Positions 17,488 through 27,782 are shown, counted from the stretch's first letter. The stretch: DNA of 64,000 nt from Ruminococcus sp. zg-924 (GCF_024433635.1 NZ_WNJZ01000001.1:186001-250000), one strand, 5' to 3'. Program-made: numbers and translations. The notes: generated by a model from the letters alone, not told the origin.

Positions 17488-18240
17488 ATGGCAGTAGTAT
17501 CAATGAAACAGCTTTTGGAGGCAGGCGTTCACTTCGGTCACCAGACAAGAAGATGGAACCCTAAGATGGCAGAGTACATTTTCACAGAGAGAAACGGTAT
17601 CTACATTATCGACCTTCAGAAAACAGTTAAGAAGCTTGAAGAGGCTTACTCATTTGTTCGTGACCTTTCAACACAGGGCAAGAGCGTTCTCTTTGTAGGT
17701 ACAAAGAAGCAGGCTCAGGATTCTGTTAAGGAAGAGGCTGAAAGAGCAGGCGCTTATTATGTAAACGCTCGTTGGCTCGGCGGTATGCTCACAAACTTCG
17801 CAACAATTAAGAGAAGAATTGAAAGATTAAAGCAGCTGCGTGCTATGGAGGCAGACGGAACATTTGACCTTCTCCCAAAGAAAGAGGTAATCAAGCTGAA
17901 CCTTGAGATTGAAAAGCTTGAGAAGTTCATGGGCGGTATCAAGGATATGAAGGAAGCACCGGGTGCTTTGTTTATCGTTGACCCAAGAAAAGAGAGAATC
18001 GCTGTATCAGAGGCTCACAAGCTTGGTATTCCAATCGTAGCTATTGTTGACACAAACTGTGATCCGGACGAGATTGATTATGTAATTCCGGGTAATGACG
18101 ACGCTATTCGTGCCGTTAAGCTCATTGCAGGAACAATTGCAAACGCTATCATCGAGGGCCACGAGGGTCAGATGGGCGCAGCAGCAGTTGAGGCTGAGGA
18201 AGCTGAAGCAGAAGAGGCAGAGGCAGAGGCTCAGGAGTAA
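17488..18240 (+). CDS. rpsB: 30S ribosomal protein S2
   Basis: This 250-residue protein has the S2 signatures: [22 protein letters not shown] at the N-terminus (split here, [18 protein letters not shown] is the core) and [21 protein letters not shown]. The C-terminus is an acidic Glu/Ala-rich tail. It assembles late into the small subunit. tsf follows 80 bases downstream, the usual bacterial order. Ribosome site AAGGAGG. Codon use is strongly biased, as in highly expressed genes. Confidence 0.98.
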   Translation: MAVVSMKQLLEAGVHFGHQTRRWNPKMAEYIFTERNGIYIIDLQKTVKKLEEAYSFVRDLSTQGKSVLFVGTKKQAQDSVKEEAERAGAYYVNARWLGGMLTNFATIKRRIERLKQLRAMEADGTFDLLPKKEVIKLNLEIEKLEKFMGGIKDMKEAPGALFIVDPRKERIAVSEAHKLGIPIVAIVDTNCDPDEIDYVIPGNDDAIRAVKLIAGTIANAIIEGHEGQMGAAAVEAEEAEAEEAEAEAQE

Positions 18241-18320
18241 TATCTGATTGAAATAAAACGGCAGGAGCAGCTTGGGCTGCCCTTGCCGAACTATATAATG
18301 ACAAGAGAGGAAGAATATAA

Positions 18321-19232
18321 ATGGTAGCATTTACAGCACAGGACGTTAAGTCACTCAGAGAAAAAACAGGCTGTGGTATGATGGATTGCAAAAAGGCTCT
18401 CACACAGGCTGACGGCGATATGGACGCAGCTATTGACTTTTTGAGAGAGCAGGGTCTTGCAAAGCAGGCTAAGAAAAGCGGCAGAATTGCAGCAGAGGGC
18501 GTTGCTTACGCTCAGACAAATGCAGACAATACCTGTGGCGTAGTAATTGAGGTTAACGCAGAAACAGACTTCGTTGCTAAGAACGCAGATTTCCAGGCTT
18601 TTGTAAAGACCTGCGCAGATACAGTTATGGAGCAGAATCCGGCTGATGTTGACGCATTGCTTGAGTGCAAGGCTTCAGGCAGCGAGGAAACTGTTGCAGC
18701 TTTGCTTCAGGAAAAGGTTCTTACAATCGGCGAGAACATCAAAATCCGCCGCTTTGTTCGTTACGAGGGTACAGTTGTAACCTATATTCACGCAGCAGGC
18801 AGAATCGGCGTTATGGTTAAGTTTGACACAGATGTAGCCGATAAGGACGAGTTCAAGACATATGCAAAGGATATTGCAATGCAGGTTGCTGCTGCAAATC
18901 CGCTTTACCTCAATGAGGCTGCAGTTCCGGCTGACGTTATTGAGCATGAGAAGAAGATCCTTACAGAGCAGGTTATTAACGAGGGTAAGCCGGCTCAGAT
19001 TGCTGAGAAAATCGTTATGGGTAAAATCGGCAAGTACTACAAGGAAAACTGCCTTGTTGACCAGATCTTTGTTAAGGATGGCGACTACACAGTTAAGAAG
19101 TACACTGATAAGGTTGCTAAGGACCTCGGCGGCAACATTGCTATTGTTGACTTTGCACGTTTTGAGAAGGGCGAAGGCCTTGAAAAGCGTCAGGACAACT
19201 TTGCTGAAGAGGTTGCAGGTATGGTGAAATAA
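18321..19232 (+). CDS. tsf: Elongation factor Ts
   Basis: This 303-residue protein starts with the UBA-like domain VKSLREKTGCGMMDCKKAL. The core carries EVNAETDFVAKN, the region that displaces magnesium from EF-Tu during GDP release. It is followed by two subdomains and ends with a short helix. Full length. It is co-transcribed with rpsB and ends at a strong terminator. Confidence 0.98.
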   Translation: MVAFTAQDVKSLREKTGCGMMDCKKALTQADGDMDAAIDFLREQGLAKQAKKSGRIAAEGVAYAQTNADNTCGVVIEVNAETDFVAKNADFQAFVKTCADTVMEQNPADVDALLECKASGSEETVAALLQEKVLTIGENIKIRRFVRYEGTVVTYIHAAGRIGVMVKFDTDVADKDEFKTYAKDIAMQVAAANPLYLNEAAVPADVIEHEKKILTEQVINEGKPAQIAEKIVMGKIGKYYKENCLVDQIFVKDGDYTVKKYTDKVAKDLGGNIAIVDFARFEKGEGLEKRQDNFAEEVAGMVK

Positions 19233-19261
19233 TCACCGCCCAAAGCTTATATAAATAATTT

Positions 19262-19294
19262 AACCGGGTATCCATTGCGGATATCCGGTTTTTT
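19262..19294 (+). terminator. Terminator of rpsB-tsf
   Basis: AACCGGGTATCC pairs with GGATATCCGGTT around ATTGC, followed by a run of T. Confidence 0.85.
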
Positions 19295-19333
19295 GTCGCA
19301 TAAAGCTCTTTTATCAGCCGCACAGCGTTACGC

Positions 19334-19720
19334 TTAATTTGCGGCTTTGTTTCTGTTCATTTCCTCATGGTCAGCCTTGACAGCCTTATAAAGCTGTGTG
19401 CTGTTCCAGCTTATGTTTGTCGGTGTGAGCATCGCCTTGAGGTCAATCCTGCCAACTCCATATTTATAAAGCGAACGCAAAAGCGCCTCAAGCTTAGTAT
19501 TATTCAAACCGCAAATAAGCATAAGCTCATCTGTAAAGCCATCTCCGCTGAATTTTTCATCAGTCGGCTCAATATCCTTTATTCCTGCAAGATAGCCGAG
19601 AGGCTGTGAATATTCATTAATGCTCACAGCCTTTATTCGGATTTTAAGCGGCAGTAGCGCACGCTGAATTTTTGCAAGCCGTTCATCACTGAAATTGTAA
19701 AGCAAAACAGTTTCTTTCAT
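19334..19720 (-). CDS. DUF3783 domain protein
   Basis: This 128-residue protein resembles the DUF3783 family found beside translation or stress genes in Clostridia: MLICGLNNTKLEALL, then LKAMLTPTNISWNS near residue 100. The function is unknown. I set the start at the ATG at 19720, behind CGGAGAAG; an in-frame GTG lies 6 bases earlier. It is the third gene of an nth-lepA-DUF3783 run, 15 bases after lepA. Confidence 0.75.
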   Translation of the reverse strand: MKETVLLYNFSDERLAKIQRALLPLKIRIKAVSINEYSQPLGYLAGIKDIEPTDEKFSGDGFTDELMLICGLNNTKLEALLRSLYKYGVGRIDLKAMLTPTNISWNSTQLYKAVKADHEEMNRNKAAN

Positions 19721-19735
19721 AATCACTTCTCCGTT

Positions 19736-21547
19736 TTATTCCGTGTCAAGCTTCAGCACTGCCATAAACGCCTCCTGCGGCACTTCTACACTGCCGAGCT
19801 GGCGCATACGCTTTTTGCCTTCCTTCTGCTTTTCAAGCAGTTTTTTCTTTCTTGTAATATCGCCGCCGTAGCACTTTGCAAGAACGTCCTTGCGCATAGC
19901 CTTAACTGTTTCTCTTGCGATAATCTTTCCGCCGATACACGCTTGAATAGGCACCTCAAAGAGCTGTCTTGGAATTTTCTCCTTTAACTTTTCTGCCATT
20001 TTTCTGGCTCTGCCGTAGGCTTTGTCAGCGTGAATAATGAACGACAGCGCATCTACAACCTCGCCGTTTAAGAATATATCAAGTTTAACAAGCTTGCTTT
20101 CGGCATAGCCGTTAAGCTCATAGTCAAACGAAGCATAGCCTCTTGTACGTGATTTGAGTGTGTCAAAGAAATCGTAAATAATTTCTGCCAGCGGAAGCTC
20201 ATAGTGAATGTCAACTCTGTCGGAGTCTATATAGGTCATATCCTTGAAAACTCCTCGTCTGTCCTGACAAAGTTCCATAATGTTGCCGACATACTCGGAC
20301 GGAGCGTAAATGTGTGCGTTTGTCATCGGCTCTTCGGCCTTTGCTATAAGTGCGCTTGACGGGTAGTTTGTCGGGTTGTCAATCATCATAACGCTGCCGT
20401 CGGTCATTGTCAGGCGGTAGCTTACGCTTGGCGCAGTTGTGATGAGGTCAAGGTTATACTCACGCTCTAAACGCTCCTGTATAATCTCCATATGAAGAAG
20501 TCCCAAAAAACCGCAGCGGAAGCCGAAGCCGAGAGCCACAGAGGTTTCCGGCTCAAACGAAAGTGATGCATCATTAAGATTGAGCTTGTCAAGAGCATCA
20601 CGCAAATCAGAGTATCTTGCGCCGTCGGCAGGGTAGATACCGCAGTAAACCATCGGCTGAGCCTCACGATAACCGGGAAGCGGCTCTTTGGCGGGGTTTG
20701 AGCTGAGTGTTACGGTGTCGCCAACCTTTGCGTCCTTAACCGACTTAATAGCCGCCGCAATGTAGCAAACCTCGCCTGCGTGAATTTCCTTTGCAGGCTC
20801 AAGTGAGGTTGCTCGCAGATAGCCACATTCAACAACGGTAAAGCGTGATTTTGTCGCCATAAGCTCAATTTCATCGCCCGTTTTGAGTTTTCCGTCCATT
20901 ACTCTTACATATATAATTACGCCCTTATAGGAGTCATAGTATGAGTCAAATATAAGCGCCTTAAGCGGTGCGCTGTCGTCACCCTGTGGTGCAGGAATAT
21001 CGGTTACAATTTTCTCAAGCACAGCACGAATATTTATACCAGCCTTAGCCGAAACCTGCGGTGCGTCCTGTGCAGGTATTCCGATAACGTCCTCTATCTC
21101 GTTTATTACACGCTGAGGGTCTGCTGAGGGCAAATCAATCTTGTTGACTACCGGTACAATCTCAAGTCCGCTGTCAACTGCAAGATATGTGTTTGCAAGC
21201 GTTTGCGCCTCAATGCCTTGCGAGGCGTCAACAACAAGAACTGCTCCCTCGCAGGCGGCAAGGCTTCTTGATACCTCGTAGTTAAAGTCAACGTGGCCGG
21301 GAGTGTCAATTAGGTTAAAGGTGTATTCTTCACCGTCATCCGCCTTGTAGTTTAGCGTTACAGCGTGTGCCTTTATTGTAATTCCTCTCTCCCTCTCTAA
21401 GTCCATATTGTCGAGAAGCTGGTCCTCCATATCTCTCTGAGCTACTGAGCTTGTCTGCTCCAGTATTCTGTCGGCAAGCGTGCTTTTGCCGTGGTCGATA
21501 TGCGCTATTATGCTGAAGTTCCTTATTTTATCTCTTGAAAATGACAT
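19736..21547 (-). CDS. lepA: Elongation factor 4 (ribosome back-translocase LepA)
   Basis: This 603-residue protein has the translational GTPase motifs: [16 protein letters not shown] (P-loop), RERGITIKA (switch I), DTPGHVDF (G3) and NKIDLPSAD (G4). The LepA-specific C-terminus includes [19 protein letters not shown], so it is not EF-G or a tetracycline-resistance protein. It rescues stalled or mistranslocated ribosomes. It lies 16 bases after nth in the same direction. Confidence 0.98.
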   Translation of the reverse strand: MSFSRDKIRNFSIIAHIDHGKSTLADRILEQTSSVAQRDMEDQLLDNMDLERERGITIKAHAVTLNYKADDGEEYTFNLIDTPGHVDFNYEVSRSLAACEGAVLVVDASQGIEAQTLANTYLAVDSGLEIVPVVNKIDLPSADPQRVINEIEDVIGIPAQDAPQVSAKAGINIRAVLEKIVTDIPAPQGDDSAPLKALIFDSYYDSYKGVIIYVRVMDGKLKTGDEIELMATKSRFTVVECGYLRATSLEPAKEIHAGEVCYIAAAIKSVKDAKVGDTVTLSSNPAKEPLPGYREAQPMVYCGIYPADGARYSDLRDALDKLNLNDASLSFEPETSVALGFGFRCGFLGLLHMEIIQERLEREYNLDLITTAPSVSYRLTMTDGSVMMIDNPTNYPSSALIAKAEEPMTNAHIYAPSEYVGNIMELCQDRRGVFKDMTYIDSDRVDIHYELPLAEIIYDFFDTLKSRTRGYASFDYELNGYAESKLVKLDIFLNGEVVDALSFIIHADKAYGRARKMAEKLKEKIPRQLFEVPIQACIGGKIIARETVKAMRKDVLAKCYGGDITRKKKLLEKQKEGKKRMRQLGSVEVPQEAFMAVLKLDTE

Positions 21548-21563
21548 TCAATCACCTTTTTCG

Positions 21564-22199
21564 TTATTTTGCGTTTGATGCGCTTGGGCAGAAGTCCTTC
21601 ATACAGCAGAGTTCGCATTTGGGGCTTCGTGCCTGGCATACTGCTCTGCCGTGCAGCACAAGCCTGTGGCAGAAATCGTTTGACTCGTCCTCAGGTAATA
21701 TTAACCTTAATATTTTCTCTATCTTCGCAGGGTCTTTTATGCTGTGAAAGCCAAGCCGAGAAGTTATTCTTATGCAGTGCGTGTCAACAACAACGGCACT
21801 TTTATGAAAAATATCACCGACAACAAGGTTTGCTGTTTTTCTGCCAATTCCGGGCAGAGTGATAAGCTGCTCTATTGTGTCCGGCACAACACCGCCGAAG
21901 TTATCCTTAAGAGCCTTAGCCATAGCCACAATATCCCTCGCCTTTGTTTTGTAAAGACCGCAGCTTTTGATGTATTCCTCAACCTCGCTGACATCGGCGT
22001 TTGCAAAATCATCAACTGTTTTGAAGTGCTCAAACAATGCAGGCGTTACAATATTTACCCTTGCATCGGTGCATTGTGCGGCAAGCCGTGTTGCTATAAG
22101 AAGCTGCAACGGATCATCATACACAAGTGAGCAGATTGCGTCTGGATATTCTTTTTTTAACGCTTCTATTGCCATAAGCGCACGCTGTTTATCTGTCAT
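21564..22199 (-). CDS. nth: Endonuclease III (DNA glycosylase/AP lyase)
   Basis: This 211-residue protein has the helix-hairpin-helix LPGIGRKTANLVVG with the catalytic Lys, VVDTHCIRITSRLGF with the catalytic Asp, and a C-terminal [4Fe-4S] loop with Cys spacing C-X6-C-X2-C-X5-C (CQARSPKCELCCMKDFC). It removes oxidised pyrimidines. Full length, first gene of the nth-lepA-DUF3783 unit. Confidence 0.96.
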   Translation of the reverse strand: MTDKQRALMAIEALKKEYPDAICSLVYDDPLQLLIATRLAAQCTDARVNIVTPALFEHFKTVDDFANADVSEVEEYIKSCGLYKTKARDIVAMAKALKDNFGGVVPDTIEQLITLPGIGRKTANLVVGDIFHKSAVVVDTHCIRITSRLGFHSIKDPAKIEKILRLILPEDESNDFCHRLVLHGRAVCQARSPKCELCCMKDFCPSASNAK

Positions 22200-22263
22200 T
22201 TCGCACCTCCGTATAATTCACCAATTATTCTACCACAAACAGACAGTTTTGTCACCTTTTAAG

Positions 22264-22292
22264 TTTACATTTTGTTGTCGCTATGGTATACT
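22264..22292 (+). promoter_or_regulatory. Promoter of the HAD hydrolase gene
   Basis: TTTACA (22264-22269), 17 bases, TATACT (22287-22292), 40 bases ahead of the start codon. Confidence 0.65.
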
Positions 22293-22331
22293 TTTGCTGG
22301 AAAATTATATTAATGGCAGGTGGAAATTCCT

Positions 22332-23066
22332 ATGTATCAAAACTATATTTTTGATTTGTACGGAACACTTTTTGATATAAGAACAGATGAGGGTATGGAG
22401 TCGCTTTGGGAAAATATGGCGTCGTTCTACACCTTCAACGGCGCAGCCTATGCCCCTGAGCAGCTTGAGGAAAAATACTGCGAGTATGTGGCGGCTGAAA
22501 AGGAAGCTGTAAAGGCAAAGCATCCTAAATTCACGAAAATAGATATAGAGATTAAAAATGTATTCAAAAAGCTCTATACTGACTGTGACGTTAAACCGTC
22601 AAGAGAGCTTGTTGAAATAACCGCAAGGCTGTTCCGTTGTCTGTCAACCACAATGCAGGTAAAGCCATATGACGGAGTGTTTGACCTTTTTGAATTGCTG
22701 CACAGTAAGGGTAAGAAGATTTTCCTGCTGTCAAACGCACAGCGCAGCTTTACCGAGCCTGAGCTAAGGGCCGCAGGAATTTACGACAAATTCGACGGTG
22801 TGCTTATCAGCAGTGACGCACTTTGCTGTAAGCCGGACGTTGCTTTTTACAAAAAGCTTTTTACTAAGTTTGATCTTAAAAAGGAAGAAAGCATTATGAT
22901 TGGCAACGATGCAACCTCTGACATTAAGGGTGCAAATGATTTCGGAATTGACTCGCTATATATCCACACAGAGATTTCACCTCAGCCTATGCCTGAAAAT
23001 GTTGACAGCACATATGTTGTTGAGGACGGAAATTTCAGAAAGATAGCACAGCTTATTGTGAAATAA
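22332..23066 (+). CDS. HAD family hydrolase (YjjG/YfnB-like)
   Basis: This 244-residue protein has HAD motif I FDLYGTLFD with the nucleophile Asp (the Tyr in place of the second Asp is normal in this branch), motif II LLSNAQRS, Lys in CKPDVAFYKKL, and motif IV IGNDATSDIKGA. A helical cap is inserted after motif I. Relatives are nucleotide and sugar phosphatases; the substrate is unknown. The start is the ATG at 22332, behind AGGTGG, rather than an in-frame GTG 12 bases earlier. Confidence 0.88.
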   Translation: MYQNYIFDLYGTLFDIRTDEGMESLWENMASFYTFNGAAYAPEQLEEKYCEYVAAEKEAVKAKHPKFTKIDIEIKNVFKKLYTDCDVKPSRELVEITARLFRCLSTTMQVKPYDGVFDLFELLHSKGKKIFLLSNAQRSFTEPELRAAGIYDKFDGVLISSDALCCKPDVAFYKKLFTKFDLKKEESIMIGNDATSDIKGANDFGIDSLYIHTEISPQPMPENVDSTYVVEDGNFRKIAQLIVK

Positions 23067-23085
23067 AGGCTAATGGTATAACACA

Positions 23086-23112
23086 GCCCCACACGTTTTT
23101 TTGGTGTGGGGC
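23086..23112. repeat. Hairpin between HAD and AlkD-like genes
   Basis: GCCCCACAC pairs perfectly with GTGTGGGGC. The T-run lies in the loop rather than after the stem, so it is not a standard terminator; it may protect the upstream mRNA end. Confidence 0.5.
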
Positions 23113-23162
23113 AGACTTATTTAAGACGACAAGTACGATTAATTAAATTACAGAGGTATAAT

Positions 23163-23858
23163 ATGAGCTTTGATTATGACAGAATATACAACAAAATTTT
23201 TGAGCTTTCCGATGAAAAGTACAAAAGCTTTCATTCATCACTTGTTCCGGGTAATGACAAAATTGTCGGAGTAAGAGTGCCAAAGCTCAGGTTGCTTGCA
23301 AAGGAGATTGCAAAGGCAGATAACTGGCGTGAGTTTTTGCGCTGTGAAAGCCGAGGTCTGTATGAGGAAGAAATGTTGAAAGGCATTGTAATCGGTATGG
23401 CTAAATGCGGAATTGATGAAAGGCTTTCACTTGTAAAGGAATTTGTTCCGCATATTGACAACTGGGCGGTGTGCGATATTTTTACGGGAGGACTTAAAGT
23501 GTTTAAGAAAAACCGTGAGCTTATCCTGCCGTATATTGAACAGTGCCTCTTATCAAATGAGGAATTCACTGTTCGCTTTGCTGTCTGTATGCTGATGGAT
23601 TATTTTGTCGATGATGAGTACATAGACTTAACTCTTGACCGAATATCCGAAATAAAACGCACAGATTATTACGTTATGATGGCAAGAGCGTGGGCGTTGT
23701 CGGTATGCTTCATCAAATATCGTGAAAAAACGCTTGAACTGTTCAAGTCAAACAGGCTTGACAAAGTTACGCAAAATAAAGCTATTCAAAAGTGCCGAGA
23801 GTCATTTAGAGTATCTGATGAGGATAAGCGGATGTTAAAGTTGCATAAACGAGAATGA
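23163..23858 (+). CDS. DNA alkylation repair (AlkD-like) family protein
   Basis: This 231-residue all-helical protein shows the HEAT-like pattern of AlkD relatives: VPGNDKIVGVRVPKLRLLAK near residue 30, DNWAVCDIF near 100, and FTVRFAVCMLMDYF near 145. AlkD glycosylases excise bulky alkylated bases without base flipping; many clostridial members of this small family have not been tested. The start is the ATG at 23163 behind AGAGG; a longer frame upstream begins inside the preceding hairpin. Confidence 0.82.
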   Translation: MSFDYDRIYNKIFELSDEKYKSFHSSLVPGNDKIVGVRVPKLRLLAKEIAKADNWREFLRCESRGLYEEEMLKGIVIGMAKCGIDERLSLVKEFVPHIDNWAVCDIFTGGLKVFKKNRELILPYIEQCLLSNEEFTVRFAVCMLMDYFVDDEYIDLTLDRISEIKRTDYYVMMARAWALSVCFIKYREKTLELFKSNRLDKVTQNKAIQKCRESFRVSDEDKRMLKLHKRE

Positions 23859-23963
23859 TAAAATTCGGCAAAATTTACAGTTGAAAATATTCACCAAACT
23901 GACGGAGATAATTACTTTCATAGGATAATTAAATAAAGTATTTTCTTTCGTGCGGTGATGATT

Positions 23964-25355
23964 ATGAAAAAGCGCATTGCTGCTGTGCTTTTGGCAGTCA
24001 CTCTTGTCCTTTCGTGTTTTGAAGCAAGAGCATATACATATTATGATGTATCAAAATTAATGAATGCCGATGATTTTCGTTCCTGTGCAGACTCGTCCGG
24101 AGGAATTTTTCTTTCCGCAAAGTATGGCTCAGCTCTTGAGTTTATGTATATAAACGGCAGCGGAGCCTCAGGGTTTTCATTTGAGCCTGACGGTCTGACG
24201 CTCGAAGCATTTTCGGGCAGCAACGGTATTGTCGGTGCCGTGCTGAGTGGAACAGATGTGAGTGAAAACGGGGTTAATATCTCTCAGCTGCAAATTCTGA
24301 CGTATGATTTCAAGAAAAATTTCAATGATATAAACACTGTAAGTGCAACAATTGCAGGCAGGGATAGCTTTGCTCTTGGCAAGAACGAATATTATATCTT
24401 ACAGGATGACCTGAAAACAATAAGAGCATACAGCTTGGACAGTGTATTTAAGTTCAGTGTGAGGTCATTTCGTCCTGTTGATCAGCTTTTGTATGACAGT
24501 GCCGCAGATTGTCTGTATGTAGTTTACAGTGACGGTATCGGTTTGCTTGACGGTGATGTTCTGTATGATTTGGGCAATCTTCAAACACCTGTTACATTGT
24601 GCGGAAAATCTGCCGTCATAAGCAGCAGCGGCAGGGTGTATGCGATAAACGGCAGAACAATAAAAAGCCTTTGCACGGTACCGAGCAGCAGCTGTGCTGT
24701 AATCAGAAATATGGTATACTATTCTGACGGAAGTATGATTTATTCTATGTCGGGCAGCGGTGAGGTTTTATCATATCTCGACACAGGAGAATATATTTAT
24801 CAGCTTTTTCCCTGCGGAACAAAAGTTGGCGCATTGAATGACAGCGGAGAGCTTATGACGGTAGCTGCCAATGAGATGGAACCTGTGGTTAAGCCAACCC
24901 GACCCGAAGCTTCAAGTGATTCAAAGCCTCCGGAAAGCATAAGCTCTGAGCTGAACGGGAAGGGTGGAATTACCTCCGATTTATACACTATTGATAACAG
25001 TGCGATGACGGTGACGGGAATTAAGCCACAAACTACTATTGCGGTTTTTAAAACGAATATAGATTACAGCGACTATAAGGCTGTGTTCAGAAATTATGAC
25101 GGTAAGACAAGGACAAGCGGAAATGTAGGTACAGGCTTCACCGCAGAGTTTACGGGAGCTGACAAGAAAAGCTACACGCTGATTGTTTCGGGTGATTTAA
25201 CGGGTGAGGGCAATGTAAACAGCCTTGATGTCAGAAGTTATATGAGGTGCCTGTGCGGCAAGGCTCAGCTCGATTTTCCGTTTAAGGCGGCGCTTGATAT
25301 AAACGGTGACAGCGAGTGTGATGTGCTTGATTTGCTCGTTGCGGCTAAACAATAG
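23964..25355 (+). CDS. Secreted protein with C-terminal dockerin
   Basis: This protein of about 463 residues has a signal peptide (KKRIAAVLLAVTLVLSCF, then cleavage near ARA-Y). A beta-rich stretch of about 270 residues follows that could be a propeller, then a Pro/Ser linker (VKPTRPEASSDSKPPES), a small beta domain, and a type I-like dockerin. The dockerin has two calcium-loop repeats, GDLTGEGNVNSLDVRSYM and ALDINGDSECDVLDLLVA. Dockerins plug proteins into cellulosomes or cell-surface scaffolds through cohesins, as in Ruminococcus. No enzyme motif is seen, and the propeller idea is weak. Three in-frame starts exist (23955 GTG, 23958, 23964). Confidence 0.8.
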   Translation: MKKRIAAVLLAVTLVLSCFEARAYTYYDVSKLMNADDFRSCADSSGGIFLSAKYGSALEFMYINGSGASGFSFEPDGLTLEAFSGSNGIVGAVLSGTDVSENGVNISQLQILTYDFKKNFNDINTVSATIAGRDSFALGKNEYYILQDDLKTIRAYSLDSVFKFSVRSFRPVDQLLYDSAADCLYVVYSDGIGLLDGDVLYDLGNLQTPVTLCGKSAVISSSGRVYAINGRTIKSLCTVPSSSCAVIRNMVYYSDGSMIYSMSGSGEVLSYLDTGEYIYQLFPCGTKVGALNDSGELMTVAANEMEPVVKPTRPEASSDSKPPESISSELNGKGGITSDLYTIDNSAMTVTGIKPQTTIAVFKTNIDYSDYKAVFRNYDGKTRTSGNVGTGFTAEFTGADKKSYTLIVSGDLTGEGNVNSLDVRSYMRCLCGKAQLDFPFKAALDINGDSECDVLDLLVAAKQ

Positions 25356-25367
25356 AACAGAAAAATA

Positions 25368-25403
25368 AAGAGCTGAGGTTTTAAAATTACCTCGGCTCTT
25401 TTT
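25368..25403. terminator. Bidirectional terminator between dockerin gene and P-type ATPase
   Basis: AAGAGCTGAGGT pairs with ACCTCGGCTCTT (one G-T), followed by T's; A's precede the stem on the other side, so it works for both convergent genes. Confidence 0.8.
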
Positions 25404-25409
25404 GTTGGT

Positions 25410-27782
25410 TTAAATTTCTATTTTAATCATTTTATGAAGTTTCATTTTATCCGCAGTTTTGTTGAATACAACGAAAAGCACTGCGCTCAAAGCTGTTATT
25501 ACTGATATTAAAATCAGCATTCTGACGCTGAACGGGTTTGTTCCGAAGAACCACCCGAACACCGTAATGCCAAGTGCCAGTCCGCCGGCACATACCGTTA
25601 TCAAAGCCGTTCTTATTGCGTTGAACGGAATACTGATTTTTGTGATAAGCATAATTCCTGCAATAGACAGAATGACAACCTGAAGCGTTGAATATTCAAT
25701 GTCAGTTGTTCCGAATGTAATGTGAAGTATGACGTTAGCCACAGTCATAAGTATAACAACAAGTGCGCAGGGCAAAGCCCTTGATATGACATTGATAAAG
25801 AAATTTCCCTTGACTCGCTCGTGGTTTGGCTCAAGAGCCAGCACGAAGGACGGCAGACCAATTGCAAATGCGCTTACAAGAGTCATCTGTATTGGCTCAA
25901 TTGGGTAGGAGAGTGGTAGAAAGACGAAAAGCAGGCTGAGTATAGATGAGTAGATTGTCTTTACAATAAAGAGAGAAGCACTGCGCTGAATGTTGTTTAT
26001 TGACCGCCTGCCTTCAGCCACAACACGGGGCATTGAGGAAAAGTCAGAATCCATCAGCACAAGCTGAGAAACATTTCTTGCCGCCTCACTGCCGCTTGCC
26101 ATTGCAACACTGCAATCAGCCTCTTTGAGTGCGAGTACATCATTTACGCCGTCGCCGGTCATTGCAACAGTGTGACCTGCCTCTTTAAGCGCAAGAACAA
26201 ACGCCTTTTTCTGGTCGGGCGTTACTCTGCCGAATACGGAGTATTTCAAAATAGCTTCTTTAATGTCCTCGTCGGTTTTGAGGGTTGAAGCGTCAATGTA
26301 TTTATCATAATTTTTAAGACCTGCTTCCTTTGCTATGCTTGCAACGGTATGCACATTGTCACCCGATATTATCTTAAGCTCAACACCCTGTGATGCGAAA
26401 AACTCAAGCGTGTCGTGTGCGCTGTCACGAACCTTATCCTTGATAACAAGGACGCCAATCGGCTCTAATTTATCGGGCAAGCTTTCTCCGTTGAAATCGC
26501 TCGCGGAGTGAGCAACGGCAAGAACTCTGTACCCGTTTGAATATTCTTTAATTGATTCGGATACGCTTTCGGGGATAATATCCTTGAAAATGAATTCCGC
26601 CGCACCGAATACAAGTGAGCCGTCATTGCCAAAGTACGCACCGCTCCATTTTTTTGCGGAAGAGAACGGATGGATTTTTACCGCCGTTTTGTTACTTGTG
26701 CCGTTAAACATTGCCTTAACGGCATTATAGGTTGGGTTGTCATCGTTAAGAGAAGCTGTCAAAGCGTTCAAAGCGTCCTTAAATTCCTCATCTGTTGTGC
26801 CGTTTATGGGTATAGCTTTATGCACAACCATATTACCCTCTGTGATAGTACCTGTTTTGTCAAGACACAGCACATCAACCCTTGCGAGCGTTTCAATGCA
26901 GTACAGTTCCTGAACAAGTACATTGTGCCTTGAAAGTCTTATAACACCTACGGCAAGCACGGTACTTGTCAGCAGGATAAGTCCTTCCGGAATCATACCG
27001 ACTAAGGCGGCGACAACGTGTGTTACAGTTTCTTGAATGTTGCCGTTGTTTTGAAAGAATTGATTGAACGAGAGCAACAGACCAATCGGGAAAATTGCAA
27101 TAGAGATTATTTTTATTATCCTGTTCAGCGTTCTCATTATCTCGGAATTGACCTTTTTAACATACTTGGCTCCGCTGAACACTGTTGAGGCATAGTTGTC
27201 GTTTCCAATATGCTCCGCCTTGCAGCGGCATCTGCCGCTTACAATAAAGCTGCCGGATAGAAGTGTGTCGCCTGGCTTTTTATGTATTGGTTCAGATTCA
27301 CCTGTCAAAAGCGATTCATTGACGTCAACCTCGCTGTTCATAACGATGCAGTCGGTAGGCACCTGATTGCCTGAGGAAAGCTCGATTATGTCGTCAAGGA
27401 CAATATCATTAATTGAAATTTCCTGTATCTTGCCGTTACGCACTGACTTGACCTTGGCTTGGTTTATTATCGATAGCCTGTCAACAGTGCGCTTTGCTCG
27501 AATCTCCTGAAAAATGCCGATTGCAATGTTTGCAAGTATGACAACCATAAAAAGCATATTCTTGTAAGAACCGACAAGCAACACTGCTATTGCAAGGATT
27601 ATATTAATAAGGTTAAACAGTGTGCAGATATTGTCGGCAAAAATGCGGGGTATGCTTTTTGTCGGCAGGGTAGATTCTTTGTTGTAAAGTCCTTCCCTTA
27701 AGCGGCACTCTACTTGTTCGGCGGTAAGTCCGTCTTTCGCCGTTGGGTTGAGTCGCTCAGGCAGGCTTGCTTCGTTGTTCAT
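25410..27782 (-). CDS. Cation-transporting P-type ATPase (CtpE-like)
   Basis: This protein of about 790 residues has all P-type ATPase motifs: the actuator LLTGESEPI, phosphorylation site CLDKTGTITEG, and hinge MTGDGVNDVLALKEAD. The transmembrane ion-site motif is PEGL in ALVGMIPEGLILLTS, not the PEGL variants of SERCA pumps, and resembles mycobacterial CtpE, a calcium transporter. No N-terminal heavy-metal domain is present. Calcium is therefore the best guess. I set the start at 27782, behind GGTGA; the longer frame begins 20 codons upstream. It is divergent from spoIVB. Confidence 0.85.
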   Translation of the reverse strand: MNNEASLPERLNPTAKDGLTAEQVECRLREGLYNKESTLPTKSIPRIFADNICTLFNLINIILAIAVLLVGSYKNMLFMVVILANIAIGIFQEIRAKRTVDRLSIINQAKVKSVRNGKIQEISINDIVLDDIIELSSGNQVPTDCIVMNSEVDVNESLLTGESEPIHKKPGDTLLSGSFIVSGRCRCKAEHIGNDNYASTVFSGAKYVKKVNSEIMRTLNRIIKIISIAIFPIGLLLSFNQFFQNNGNIQETVTHVVAALVGMIPEGLILLTSTVLAVGVIRLSRHNVLVQELYCIETLARVDVLCLDKTGTITEGNMVVHKAIPINGTTDEEFKDALNALTASLNDDNPTYNAVKAMFNGTSNKTAVKIHPFSSAKKWSGAYFGNDGSLVFGAAEFIFKDIIPESVSESIKEYSNGYRVLAVAHSASDFNGESLPDKLEPIGVLVIKDKVRDSAHDTLEFFASQGVELKIISGDNVHTVASIAKEAGLKNYDKYIDASTLKTDEDIKEAILKYSVFGRVTPDQKKAFVLALKEAGHTVAMTGDGVNDVLALKEADCSVAMASGSEAARNVSQLVLMDSDFSSMPRVVAEGRRSINNIQRSASLFIVKTIYSSILSLLFVFLPLSYPIEPIQMTLVSAFAIGLPSFVLALEPNHERVKGNFFINVISRALPCALVVILMTVANVILHITFGTTDIEYSTLQVVILSIAGIMLITKISIPFNAIRTALITVCAGGLALGITVFGWFFGTNPFSVRMLILISVITALSAVLFVVFNKTADKMKLHKMIKIEI

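Noticed and set aside
22332-23066. Inactive HAD because motif I lacks the second Asp
   Set aside because: DxYGT in place of DxDGT is normal in this branch; the nucleophile and motif IV are intact.
23086-23112. Standard terminator after the HAD gene
   Set aside because: The stem is perfect, but the T-run is in the loop and no U-run follows the stem.
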